64,000 nt of DNA from positions 1 through 64,000 of IMG/VR virus record IMGVR_UViG_3300036859_000864. One strand, written 5' to 3'. Below are positions 15,878 to 23,463 of the stretch, piece after piece. Under the pieces are notes generated by a model. The model did not search any database. It was not told the origin of the DNA and worked only from the letters and a program-made list of their open reading frames with translations. The DNA comes from a virus. Each line of letters begins with the position of its first letter. The stretch's first letter is position 1. The position numbers and the translations under genes were made by a program.

Positions 15878-16392
15878 TGCTCTCCGAGAACCTCTTTCAT
15901 CCTCACCGAACCGACGGCCTCGCGTATCTTGCCGATGTCTGCTTCCAGCTTGCGGTTCGCGATTTGACTCTGCTCGAAATGCCCGCGGGCCGCACTGAGC
16001 TGATCCTTGAGACGCTTGTTTTCGTCTTCGAACGTGGCGATACGCTTTGCGCCTGCCTCGAGCGCATTCGTCGCTATCTTGTGCGCCTCGTACGTCTGAT
16101 TCAGAGATTCTTTCAAATCGTTTACTTCGCTCTGCTTACGCGCGAGCGCATCGTCTGTACTCATCGTCATGACGAACATCGGCTCCCGAAGCACCAGAGG
16201 CTTCGTCACCGAGTGCGTGCGGTTTCCGTACTGCCCACCGAAACCGTTCTCGTCGTCGGCCGTCGTTTCGACGCCGTGTTCCATGCGATCGTTGTAGATA
16301 ATCTCAGCGATGCGGTAGCCCTCCAAGCCGCGGCCTTCGACCTCGTTCGCGTGCACTACGATCGCAACGTCTAATTTCTTATTTGAGCTCAT
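15874..16392 (-). CDS. coiled-coil protein
   Basis: The 172 residues have a globular first half (NKKLDVAIVVHANEVEG) and a heptad-rich second half from about residue 80 to 160 (LARKQSEVNDLKESL, EADIGKIREAVGSV). It overlaps its upstream neighbour by 14 nt. The function is unknown. Confidence 0.6.
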   Translation of the reverse strand: MSSNKKLDVAIVVHANEVEGRGLEGYRIAEIIYNDRMEHGVETTADDENGFGGQYGNRTHSVTKPLVLREPMFVMTMSTDDALARKQSEVNDLKESLNQTYEAHKIATNALEAGAKRIATFEDENKRLKDQLSAARGHFEQSQIANRKLEADIGKIREAVGSVRMKEVLGEQ

Positions 16393-16591
16393 TGTTGATT
16401 TTCCTTTCCGTAAACTGCTGGCGCGGCAACCAGTACCAGGTCAACAAGGCTTGGCCGCAGGAACCTCGACACGTCGAGAATTCGACGTACGGCGTGCCGT
16501 CATTCCAGAAACCAACGTGAGCTGAGATAGCTCCGTCTTCTTGCAAGTTCATCAGAACGCGCTCGAAAGATGTCGCGTCACTCTTAGCCAT
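16379..16591 (-). CDS. small hypothetical protein
   Basis: The ATG at 16591 lies within the end of the preceding gene. The 70 residues begin MAKSDATSFERVLMNLQ, with a central CRGSCGQ motif and a Trp-rich segment. No function was recognised. Confidence 0.6.
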   Translation of the reverse strand: MAKSDATSFERVLMNLQEDGAISAHVGFWNDGTPYVEFSTCRGSCGQALLTWYWLPRQQFTERKINNELK

Positions 16592-16880
16592 CGTCGAGCT
16601 CCGGTTCGTAGAAGTGCTTCGTGACCGGGCACTTTGCCGCCCGTGCGCGCGACCGGTGAAATTGAACGCCGCAGCTCTTGGACGTCGCTGCTCGAGGCGC
16701 ACACGGCATCCCGGGGAGGGCGAGGCACGTCTTGCACGAGTACGAGAGCACGCGAACCACGTACTGTGCGAAGGTCTCCTTGTTCTTGGCGAGCAGGCGC
16801 TTCATCTCGTTCGAGGGTTCGAACTCGATCGCTCGCTCGACGCAGCGTACGAATATGGGGGCTATTGTTTGATCGTTCAT
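16584..16880 (-). CDS. zinc-finger protein
   Basis: The 98 residues end in SCKTCLALPGMPCAPRAATS followed by CGVQFHRSRA. This CxxC...GxPC...CG..H..RA pattern matches a small zinc-finger family common in actinobacterial and phage genomes. It lies directly downstream of the integrase. The nucleic-acid-binding role is inferred. Confidence 0.6.
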   Translation of the reverse strand: MNDQTIAPIFVRCVERAIEFEPSNEMKRLLAKNKETFAQYVVRVLSYSCKTCLALPGMPCAPRAATSKSCGVQFHRSRARAAKCPVTKHFYEPELDDG

Positions 16881-16911
16881 CGGTCCGCCCTTCGTCGTTC
16901 GGCGACCGAGA

Positions 16912-18000
16912 TCATTTCTTCTCCGCCCCCTTCTCACTCTGCCTAGCCAGTGCTTTGTTGAGCAGCCCGGGGCCAGCCGCATCTTGAAGCCCCGCGCGTC
17001 GGACGTACTCGTTGACTTGGTTCACTCCGTGGTGGCCGGTAGACGCCGCGATGTCCAACGCACTTTCGCCTAGCCTGTGCGCGGTCGTGACGAACCCGCT
17101 GCGCAACGAGTGGCCGCCAAACTCCGTCGAATCCAACCCGAGCTTTTCCACGTAGAACTGCACGCGGCGCGATACCCCCTCGGGCGCGAGTGCAGCGACC
17201 ATGACTTTGCCGGCCGCATCGACCCCCCGAAACACCGGACCGCTTTTGATCTCCGAGATCTCGAGCCAACGCCGCAACGCCGAAACAGGGCAGTACCGCT
17301 CGTCGTCGGACGGCGTCATCAGCACCACTAGGCCCTTGCCGGCCTGGTCTGCTTTGCTGCGAGGGATCACCCACCGGATCCCCTCTTCAATCTCGGTGAA
17401 ATGCTCGACGCACGCGGCTGTAATTTCGCTACGACGTCGCCCACTAGACCAGCCGACGAGGAGCATCGCTCGATCTCTAACCCCGCGAACGTCGTCAGTT
17501 ATCTGGTTGCAGACCTGGAACAACAACGCCTCTTCGGTCGTTCCGGTAGCTTCGAGCGCGCGCTTCTGTTTCTTCGGCGCCTTCCCCAGCGTCCTCGCGA
17601 ACTTGTCGCGCACGCTTTCGATAACCGGGTCTTTCCACGGACTTAGATGACCTGACTGCTGGTGACTATGACAGATCGCCGCGAGTGTGCGCATGAGCGA
17701 GCTGTACCCAAGCGGCCCCTTCGGTGTGCGTTTCGGGACGTCCGCCTTGTCTCGCCCGCGTTCGGCGAGCTCTTGCAGATAACCACGCAGAACACGCGGC
17801 TCGGCCGGCATGGGGCGAACCCCGTGGCGTGTGCACCAAGAGACGAAGCAGGCCAGCTCGAACTCGTAGGCCCGCCTGGTATTGGCCGGGACGGCCTTGT
17901 CGGCCTCCTCTTGCGCGCGTTCGTCGAGCGCCACCAGCTCGCTTTGCGCCGTGGTGATCGCGTCGGACGCCGCCGACTTAGTTATCTGGATCTCAGCCAC
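16912..18000 (-). CDS. int: tyrosine recombinase/integrase
   Basis: The 362-residue protein has an N-terminal SAM-like binding domain (TRRAYEFELACFVSWCTRHG) and a catalytic domain with SSGRRRSEI (Arg near 189), Lys216, HSLRSGF (His297, Arg300), TGHHG (His323) and VNEYVRR (Tyr332). All catalytic positions are present. It would integrate or excise the element, or resolve dimers. It starts with GTG and overlaps the RHH gene by 8 bp, so the two are co-transcribed. No attachment site or tRNA fragment was spotted nearby. Confidence 0.9.
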   Translation of the reverse strand: MAEIQITKSAASDAITTAQSELVALDERAQEEADKAVPANTRRAYEFELACFVSWCTRHGVRPMPAEPRVLRGYLQELAERGRDKADVPKRTPKGPLGYSSLMRTLAAICHSHQQSGHLSPWKDPVIESVRDKFARTLGKAPKKQKRALEATGTTEEALLFQVCNQITDDVRGVRDRAMLLVGWSSGRRRSEITAACVEHFTEIEEGIRWVIPRSKADQAGKGLVVLMTPSDDERYCPVSALRRWLEISEIKSGPVFRGVDAAGKVMVAALAPEGVSRRVQFYVEKLGLDSTEFGGHSLRSGFVTTAHRLGESALDIAASTGHHGVNQVNEYVRRAGLQDAAGPGLLNKALARQSEKGAEKK

Positions 18001-18181
18001 GAGACGCCCGACGCTTCCCGAACGTCAGCGAGTGCTCACGTCGAAGGGCTTGCCGGAGGACATCGGCCATGCTCAAGCCGGTCGTCTCCGAAAGCCCCTG
18101 GAGCATTCGCTTCTCCGTGGCTGTAATGCGCATCTGCATTTGCCGCGTTTTTCGTTCTCCAGTTATCTGCTTATCGGCCAT
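17993..18181 (-). CDS. ribbon-helix-helix regulator
   Basis: The 62-residue protein begins MADKQITGERKTRQMQMRIT, where the beta strand QMQMRIT precedes two helices (ATEKRMLQGLSETTG, SMADVLRQALRRE). This is the MetJ/Arc/CopG pattern. It sits directly upstream of the integrase and next to a repeat array, so autoregulation and integrase control are likely. Confidence 0.7.
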   Translation of the reverse strand: MADKQITGERKTRQMQMRITATEKRMLQGLSETTGLSMADVLRQALRREHSLTFGKRRASRG

Positions 18182-18401
18182 GGAGGCTCCTTGCGTGCTA
18201 ACCAGGCTTATCACGCATCGATTCCAGGTGTCCAGCGCCTCGAAATCGGGCCCACACAGGCCGATTTACACACGCGCAGGCGCGTACCCCCCTGGCTTTC
18301 TGACGGCTCTTTGCTGGCTCTCACACGGCTCTCTGACGGTGTTTTGGGTGGACCGTCGGGTGTAGCCCCCCGGGGACGGGTCCCCGGTGTACCCTCTGGG
18401 C
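18182..18401. promoter_or_regulatory. divergent control region with 11-bp repeats
   Basis: Between the RHH/integrase operon and the plus-strand gene at 18402 are five consecutive 11-bp units from 18294 to 18348, four starting GGCT(C/T)T and the last degenerate. There is also a 14-bp palindrome ACGCGC-AG-GCGCGT (18272-18285) and a perfect CCGGGGAC-GG-GTCCCCGG palindrome (18370-18387). One helical turn between units suits cooperative binding of the adjacent RHH protein. Confidence 0.55.
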
Positions 18402-19919
18402 ATGGCCGATCAAATCGTTCTCGCGTGGACCGTCGACGTCACGAACTCCTCTTTCGGCCCAGCGGCAGCGGCGGCGGCCCTCTTGGCCGTACCTCTCTAC
18501 TCGAACGCGACGACCGATCCCGTCCTCGGACAAATGTTCGGTCTCACCGTCGCCAGCGACGTCTCTAGCCTCCCCGGAGGAGCCATCGCGAAGCGTACCC
18601 TGACCCTCAACATGAACGCGGTACATACCCCGACCGCCCCTCCGCCGTTCCCCTGCCACCCCCGCACTTCAACGCCGCCCGTACTCCCGTACCCGCTGCG
18701 CTCGACGAAGACGCTCCCCGGATCATTCTTCGTTTCGACGGGATCGTTGAACGTCGCAACGACGGAGACGCAAGTACCGTCGCTCGCCATCGGCGACAGC
18801 ATTCAGTTTCTCTCGCAAGTCGGCGTCTTCTACGTGGTCGCGTCTGTGAGCGCCACGGTGGTTGGGCTTACCGGCGCGTTCACAGGCAGAAGCACCAACA
18901 CCGGAGCGTTCAAAGAGATCGCAGACCCCGTATCGATCGCAGCGGTCTACTCGACCTCCGATCTCGACACGAACGGCGTCGCAACCGTACCTGCTATCCC
19001 AGCGAGCGCCGGCGCGCGAACGCTGGCCATCACGTACACGGACTCGACCGGCGCGACCGGACGTGCCGCGACGGCCACGCTCACCGGCAGGCGCCCGGCC
19101 GCTATCGCGTTCACGAACGGAAACGGCATCATCAGTGCGATCGAAAACATCGTCATCGCGAGCTCCGGCGGGTTCGGCAACAACGTCGGAGAGATCACGC
19201 TCGTGTCGCTCTCGAGCGCACTCCCAGCGCTCCCCACAGGGCTTCCTCTCGGAACGGGCATCGGCGCGGCCGAGACGACGGTAGGCAAAGTCGGGGCGCC
19301 GATCCCGCGTACGTTCAAGACCATGACGGACGAGGCGCAGCTTCTCATCGATCGCCATCTCGCGTACCTGCCACCTAGCTACTTCACGCTCGCACAGCAG
19401 GGAGCGAGCGCGCCGCAACTCGCAGGCGATTTTTCCCTGACGACCGGTTCGAAGAACGTGCCTACGTCAGAAGATCAGACGGGCGTTCTCGCTGCCGGCA
19501 ACACCGTACAGTTCGCCGCGCAGTTCGGTACCGTCTACACCGTCTCGAACGTGACCCCGAAGATCTTGACGCTCACGGAGGTGTACTCGGGGATCGACGA
19601 CAACTTCACCGGGCCCAAGAACGTCGGCACCAACAGCAACGATGGCACTATGGGTAACGTGGGCACCTCGGTCATCTCGAAGCTGTCCGGTGCTTTCCGC
19701 GTTACTTCAGTGACGGGAGCTCCTCCAACCAACGCACAACTCAGCGGGCCTCTCGGTCAATTCCTGGAAACTCAAACCGCCGCGCCACCGCCGGTCCCGC
19801 ACACGGTCGATCCGGCGACGGTGCCCGTGCCCACATTCCTGAGCGGGTTCTTCACCCGCCAGCTCCAGCTCGCGATTGCCGGCGTGCCGGTCGTGCCGCA
19901 AGCGATCACGTTCGTCTGA
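18402..19919 (+). CDS. beta-rich surface-type protein with duplicated domain
   Basis: The 505-residue protein (ATG at 18402) carries two copies of a module of about 65 residues: one near residue 107 (FVSTGSLNVATTETQVPSL, then GDSIQFLSQVGVFYVV) and one near residue 340 (FSLTTGSKNVPTSEDQTGVL, then GNTVQFAAQFGTVYTV). Between them is an Ig-like region (GARTLAITYTDSTGATG). Composition resembles phage fibre proteins. It stands alone beside the integrase promoter region, so it may be a lysogenic-conversion or separately regulated virion protein. Confidence 0.7.
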   Translation: MADQIVLAWTVDVTNSSFGPAAAAAALLAVPLYSNATTDPVLGQMFGLTVASDVSSLPGGAIAKRTLTLNMNAVHTPTAPPPFPCHPRTSTPPVLPYPLRSTKTLPGSFFVSTGSLNVATTETQVPSLAIGDSIQFLSQVGVFYVVASVSATVVGLTGAFTGRSTNTGAFKEIADPVSIAAVYSTSDLDTNGVATVPAIPASAGARTLAITYTDSTGATGRAATATLTGRRPAAIAFTNGNGIISAIENIVIASSGGFGNNVGEITLVSLSSALPALPTGLPLGTGIGAAETTVGKVGAPIPRTFKTMTDEAQLLIDRHLAYLPPSYFTLAQQGASAPQLAGDFSLTTGSKNVPTSEDQTGVLAAGNTVQFAAQFGTVYTVSNVTPKILTLTEVYSGIDDNFTGPKNVGTNSNDGTMGNVGTSVISKLSGAFRVTSVTGAPPTNAQLSGPLGQFLETQTAAPPPVPHTVDPATVPVPTFLSGFFTRQLQLAIAGVPVVPQAITFV

Positions 19920-20062
19920 TGAAGTCCGAACGAGAGCTGATCGACGAGATCAACGATCTGCTACGGCAAGACGGGTGGCACTGGCTCCGACGCAGCCGTC
20001 TGGACCGGCGCATAGTGCAATGGCTCGGGATGGCAGCGTCGCGCAACGGCGTGTGCTCCTAA
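19919..20062 (+). CDS. 47-residue hypothetical protein
   Basis: The ATG overlaps the upstream stop (TGATG). The frame begins MKSERELIDEINDLLRQDGW and continues WHWLRRSRLDRRIVQWLG. It is short but has good coupling and coding character. Confidence 0.55.
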   Translation: MKSERELIDEINDLLRQDGWHWLRRSRLDRRIVQWLGMAASRNGVCS

Positions 20063-20376
20063 AAAGAAACGGCCCGGGATCTCCGAGCCGTTTCAGGGGG
20101 CGAAGGGCTTTTGGCTCTTCTCTTGGGTCCACCATCCCGCGCGAGGCGGGAGTGGAGCCGCCCGGCTACGAGCCGGGGTCCGCGAGCTCTCTAGAGAAAC
20201 CATCGTCCACGTGCGTGGTCGCCGTATCCCCGGCGACTGAGTTCGTGCGTTCGGGCACGACCTAGTCTCTACTGTTTCTCGACCGCGCTATCGGAGACGT
20301 TCTCGAGCGGCCCAGCCCTAGTGTCACGCCCGGACGGTTACGAGGACTACCTCACCGGCGGACGATCGTGGCCCTC
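20063..20376. other. structured intergenic region (element C)
   Basis: No convincing gene lies here. Perfect hairpins are dense: AAACGGC / GCCGTTT (20067-20093, terminator-like), CCCGGCT / AGCCGGG (20161-20177), and a four-way arrangement in which GAGAAAC (20194-20200) pairs with GTTTCTC (20274-20280) around three hairpins at 20207-20218, 20218-20237 and 20243-20260. It lies at the 3' end of a plus-strand unit, facing the minus block. A non-coding RNA or multi-branched 3' element is possible. It is not a tRNA. Confidence 0.45.
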
Positions 20377-20600
20377 TCAGGCCGCGATGGCTGCGTTGTC
20401 GTTCGCAACTACGTTGCCCGTTTTTGGAGGCTCGGGCGGCCCCTGCACGCTGATCTTCTTTCCTTCCCACGTCGAATCAATTCGGCCCCGTGATCGCCCC
20501 GCCGGCACGCTTTCGCGCTTTGGTAGGCCCGAAGCCGTGTGGCGCCAGTCGGGCCAAGCTGACGTCGCAAGGCGGTGTGAGATTACCTCTACGGCGCCTC
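20377..20600 (-). other. unresolved stretch with possible very short reading frames
   Basis: Downstream of the gene ending at 20601 two minus-strand frames look weakly coding. One ends at 20477 (PPCDVSLARLAPHGFGP...). The other ends at 20377 (VQGPPEPPKTGNVVANDNA...). Neither has a clear ATG or ribosome-binding site, so no gene is called. Confidence 0.3.
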
Positions 20601-20792
20601 CTACGCAACCGCACGGCGCACCCGTTGCAAAATCGACGCGCGAACCTGTTTGATAGCCGTTTCCATGCGCCGAAGATCGAACTCGTCTTCGCACTCGTCT
20701 TCGAGCACGCCCAGATCGACGGTGTGATCGAACTCCGCGAGCACCCGTTCCCAGATCGCTCGGCGGGCGTCGGCAACCTTTCCGAATTTCAT
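20601..20792 (-). CDS. small helical protein
   Basis: The 63 residues begin MKFGKVADARRAIWERVLAE and are helical with an acidic middle (LEDECEDEFDLRRMETA). The position 3 nt after the upstream stop places it in the large minus block. No family was recognised. Confidence 0.6.
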   Translation of the reverse strand: MKFGKVADARRAIWERVLAEFDHTVDLGVLEDECEDEFDLRRMETAIKQVRASILQRVRRAVA

Positions 20793-20795
20793 CGT

Positions 20796-20996
20796 TCAGC
20801 AACCATCGTCGATGTCGATGTCGCGCGTCGATTCTTGAGGCTGAACGAGAGCAATGAGTGCCTTCTCGACCCGTTCTCTGGCCTGCTCTCGCGTGACCGC
20901 TTGGACCGGAACGGTCAACCAACTGTCGGTCGACGCCGGCATAGGACTCGATCGACCGCCCATGACGAGACACGGAATCTGTACATAGTAGGTCAT
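20796..20996 (-). CDS. small conserved-type phage protein
   Basis: The ATG at 20996 overlaps the upstream stop. The 66 residues begin MTYYVQIPCLVMGGR, followed by a strand and a helix (TREQARERVEKALIALVQP). The pattern recurs in phage small proteins of unknown function. Confidence 0.6.
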   Translation of the reverse strand: MTYYVQIPCLVMGGRSSPMPASTDSWLTVPVQAVTREQARERVEKALIALVQPQESTRDIDIDDGC

Positions 20997-21562
20997 CGAA
21001 GGTGCATACCTCGAAGGAGCCACGCCAGCTCCTCACGCGCGAGCTTGCGGGTCCCTTCACGCTCCGTCGGCGGTTCGCGCTCGATAACGCACGCGAGATT
21101 CGGCGCGAAGACGGAAAGCATCGTGAGCTCGTCTTCAGTGAGCTCGGGCGATCTATTCTCCGATTCGAAGAACGGATCGTTCGCCGGCAAAGTTCGCTCT
21201 TCGTACGGGAGACCGTCGTGTAGGTACTGCCCCTTCGCGCCGAGCATCCCGGGGCTCATACCGAGATCGACGTAGAACACATGGCGCACTAGGTTGTACT
21301 TGAGAATTCCAATAGAGTGGTCCGTATCGTCGTCGAACACCGGCTGCTGCACGTAACGCCACGCGAGCCCCGCGCGAATACCAAGCGCGCGCTCTTCGGG
21401 GATTCGATCGTCGAGAGCGTCGGTGAGCATCCGATGCGAGGCGTACGGACTCTCACCGCGGTTGATGCAATCCCGAATGCAGCTCCGGAGGTAGCGCTTG
21501 TTGCGCTCGAGGTCTTTCCAGTTGTCGCCCTTGTAGGGGCTTTCAATGATGACGAGTTTCAA
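20993..21562 (-). CDS. DUF7768/deoxyribosyltransferase-like protein
   Basis: A TTG start overlaps the upstream stop (TTGA) and gives MKLVIIESPYKGD, then NKRYLRSCIRDCINRGESPY, ASHRMLTDALDD, PEERALGIRAGLAW. The SPY...N..Y...C...GE.P.ASH...T..L.D..P.ER..GI.AGLAW string matches the DUF7768 family, a Rossmann-like relative of nucleoside 2-deoxyribosyltransferases and SLOG proteins. Residues past 100 are less conserved. Nucleotide binding is inferred. Confidence 0.7.
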   Translation of the reverse strand: MKLVIIESPYKGDNWKDLERNKRYLRSCIRDCINRGESPYASHRMLTDALDDRIPEERALGIRAGLAWRYVQQPVFDDDTDHSIGILKYNLVRHVFYVDLGMSPGMLGAKGQYLHDGLPYEERTLPANDPFFESENRSPELTEDELTMLSVFAPNLACVIEREPPTEREGTRKLAREELAWLLRGMHLR

Positions 21563-21885
21563 TTGCGCGCTCCTCGTGTGATTTTCGAGATCTGTTCGAA
21601 CCGGACCTTCGGATTTTCGACGTCGTAGTTGCGCAAAAACGGTCTGAGTTGCGGTATTTGAAGAGCCCACTCCTCAGCGCTCATGGTAAGCACCGATCTG
21701 ATCGTCTCCGAGTTCGGCAAAAAAGCCGAAGACTTCCCTAACATGAGCCCATCTCGAGTCATGGTCGCTATCGCTGCGGCGACTCGGATCCGTTGCTCAG
21801 GCGTTGGCGCCGGATCTGGTAGAAGATCACCCGGCTCCAGCTTCGCGTACTCGTCCGTAGACCACGGCAATGATTTGATCGCCAT
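21559..21885 (-). CDS. hypothetical protein
   Basis: The ATG at 21885 overlaps the upstream stop (TGATG). The 108 residues begin MAIKSLPWSTDEYAKLEPGD, with a helical middle (PTPEQRIRVAAAIATMTRDG). No family was recognised. Confidence 0.6.
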   Translation of the reverse strand: MAIKSLPWSTDEYAKLEPGDLLPDPAPTPEQRIRVAAAIATMTRDGLMLGKSSAFLPNSETIRSVLTMSAEEWALQIPQLRPFLRNYDVENPKVRFEQISKITRGARN

Positions 21886-22457
21886 CAGTTCGCTCCTCCG
21901 TGACACTTCTTGAACTTCTTGCCGCTGCCGCACGGGCAGAGCTTGTTCCGACCGACCTTCTCGAGCGGCATTGCAAGACCGCCCGACACCGCGAGCTTTC
22001 GCTCCGCAGCTTGCATCGTGACGAGAGCCCGGCGGGTTCCGTCGAAGACAGCCTGGTCCACATCGGACCCGTCGCTGTGCCACAGCCAAACCAGCGAGCT
22101 GTTCGGGTGCGCGCTCTCGATCGGAAGAATCGGATCCTCAGGACCCGACTCGGCAGGGCACCCCGTCGCTTCATGCACGGCGGCCACGACCGTGCCCAGC
22201 GCCCGCCACTCCTCTTCCGCCGACTTGCTCCCAATGAGCTTAGCTGACATCTGGTAGTGCCAGATCATCGCCTCCGGACAATCGGGGCGAGCGGCAGCGC
22301 CTACCGGATGCGCGTGCGCGTTGAGTCCGAACGACCAACCGAGGTGTTGCGCAAACTCGACCTGCGGCCGGCGGATCGGCATGCACGTAGGCGACTCGTC
22401 CTTGTGCTTTTGAACTGCGGCGACGAGGGCGCTGGCGAACTCTTCGGTCGTTGTCAT
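21885..22457 (-). CDS. SEC-C zinc-motif protein
   Basis: The 190 residues end in CPCGSGKKFKKCHG, a perfect SEC-C zinc motif as at the C-terminus of SecA. The N-terminal 160 residues form an unrelated alpha/beta domain. SEC-C tails serve as nucleic-acid or protein-docking modules. The start overlaps the upstream stop (ATGA). Confidence 0.7.
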   Translation of the reverse strand: MTTTEEFASALVAAVQKHKDESPTCMPIRRPQVEFAQHLGWSFGLNAHAHPVGAAARPDCPEAMIWHYQMSAKLIGSKSAEEEWRALGTVVAAVHEATGCPAESGPEDPILPIESAHPNSSLVWLWHSDGSDVDQAVFDGTRRALVTMQAAERKLAVSGGLAMPLEKVGRNKLCPCGSGKKFKKCHGGAN

Positions 22458-23296
22458 GGTGGTGTTCCTTCTTCCTTCCCGTTCGGATCTACTGGGATCG
22501 GCACCCCGACCGCTTTCGGCGCGCCATCAGACTCTTCGACGCGCATGCCGAAAAGAGAGGTTGGGCAATCGCGTCCGGTGTTCAATCTCTTGAACTCGTC
22601 GTACATCTCAGCACGACCGGGGTGCTTCGAGTCCTCGTTATCGATCCGAGACGCTATTCGATTCAGCGCGTCGTCCCACCCCGGGCGTTCATTCGACAGG
22701 TGCGCCAACGCCAGCAAAATCATCTGACGCTCGCCCTCATCGATCCGAAGTAGGTGCCCCAAGTTTGCCTGCGCGTATCGACGCAAGAAAGCGTACAGCG
22801 CGTGATTCCAACGCGCATCGACGAGCGCGTTGTGCTCACCTTCCGGATCCGGCGGGTGCATAGGGCTTCCGAGCATTTTCGAGAACTGCTTCAAGTCGAA
22901 ACAGAACTTCGGGAAATGCTTCGGCAACTTCCGCATCGTGCCGTACATTTGGCAGATCACGATCCAATCGTAGTCGCTGTAGTAGCCCCACACTTCCGAG
23001 ACGGAGCGTCCAACAGGCTCGCCTTCACAAGCCGCCATGAAAGCAGAAAAATCCTTCGCTATCTTCTCGCGTGTTTTCCACGCCGGGTCGCCGTACGGAG
23101 GAAGTTTCGGGAGCACGTGCTCTCGAACCCAATCGGAGACGCGATCCAACTTCGCGTCTTGGTTCACGGCGTAGAACTCACGGCCGTCCGAGCGCACGGC
23201 CCCAAGTGAGATCATGTCGATGGTCGTGCCGTCTTCGTAGAACTCGGTGTCCACGAAGCAACGCACGACGTCGGGGTGTTGAATGACTTGGATCAT
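22454..23296 (-). CDS. DEDDh 3'-5' exoribonuclease (Rv2179c-like)
   Basis: The 280 residues contain VRCFVDTEFYEDGTTIDMIS (catalytic Asp and Glu), GYYSDYDWIVICQMYG (second Asp) and EHNALVDARWNHALY (His and final Asp). This matches the Rv2179c-like exoribonuclease family, a degradative RNase T relative. The C-terminal 80 residues are an extra helical extension. Phage versions may trim RNA or degrade host transcripts. Confidence 0.8.
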   Translation of the reverse strand: MIQVIQHPDVVRCFVDTEFYEDGTTIDMISLGAVRSDGREFYAVNQDAKLDRVSDWVREHVLPKLPPYGDPAWKTREKIAKDFSAFMAACEGEPVGRSVSEVWGYYSDYDWIVICQMYGTMRKLPKHFPKFCFDLKQFSKMLGSPMHPPDPEGEHNALVDARWNHALYAFLRRYAQANLGHLLRIDEGERQMILLALAHLSNERPGWDDALNRIASRIDNEDSKHPGRAEMYDEFKRLNTGRDCPTSLFGMRVEESDGAPKAVGVPIPVDPNGKEEGTPP

Positions 23297-23463
23297 TTTT
23301 TCTTCGTCTTCTCGGCAAGCAGCCGTTTCGCTTCGTCGTACCCGTGCTCTCGAAAGAGGTTCAGGCAAGTTTGGTAGCTCGGCGGCTGCGTGCCGTTGGC
23401 GTGCGCCACGATCTCGAACTCCGCCTGGAGAGATCGAATCTTCGCTTTCGCTTTAGCGGCCAT
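23293..23463 (-). CDS. 56-residue basic helical protein
   Basis: The frame begins MAAKAKAKIRSLQAEFEIVA and ends in a lysine cluster. It is joined to both neighbours by overlap (TGATG upstream, ATGA downstream), which supports its reality despite its size. Confidence 0.6.
   Translation of the reverse strand: MAAKAKAKIRSLQAEFEIVAHANGTQPPSYQTCLNLFREHGYDEAKRLLAEKTKKK

Noticed and set aside
16379-16702. Longer N-terminal extensions of several minus-strand genes (for example at 16702, 16982 and 38365)
   Set aside because: The added residues are basic, low-complexity sequence overlapping the upstream gene. Shorter starts at the stop-start overlaps or behind a ribosome-binding site fit better.
18321-18659. 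Minus-strand frame opposite the start of the 18.4-kb gene
   Set aside because: Arg/Gly-rich composition and no ribosome-binding site; it mirrors the plus-strand coding gene.
19916-19935. Hammerhead-ribozyme-like CTGATGA
   Set aside because: The bases are simply the TGATG stop-start junction of two genes, and no stem II or GAA core follows in the right place.
20194-20280. tRNA gene
   Set aside because: The fold looks like a cloverleaf, but stem lengths, a 13-nt gap before the closing stem and the lack of a proper T-loop and CCA context rule out a normal tRNA. No other tRNA was seen.
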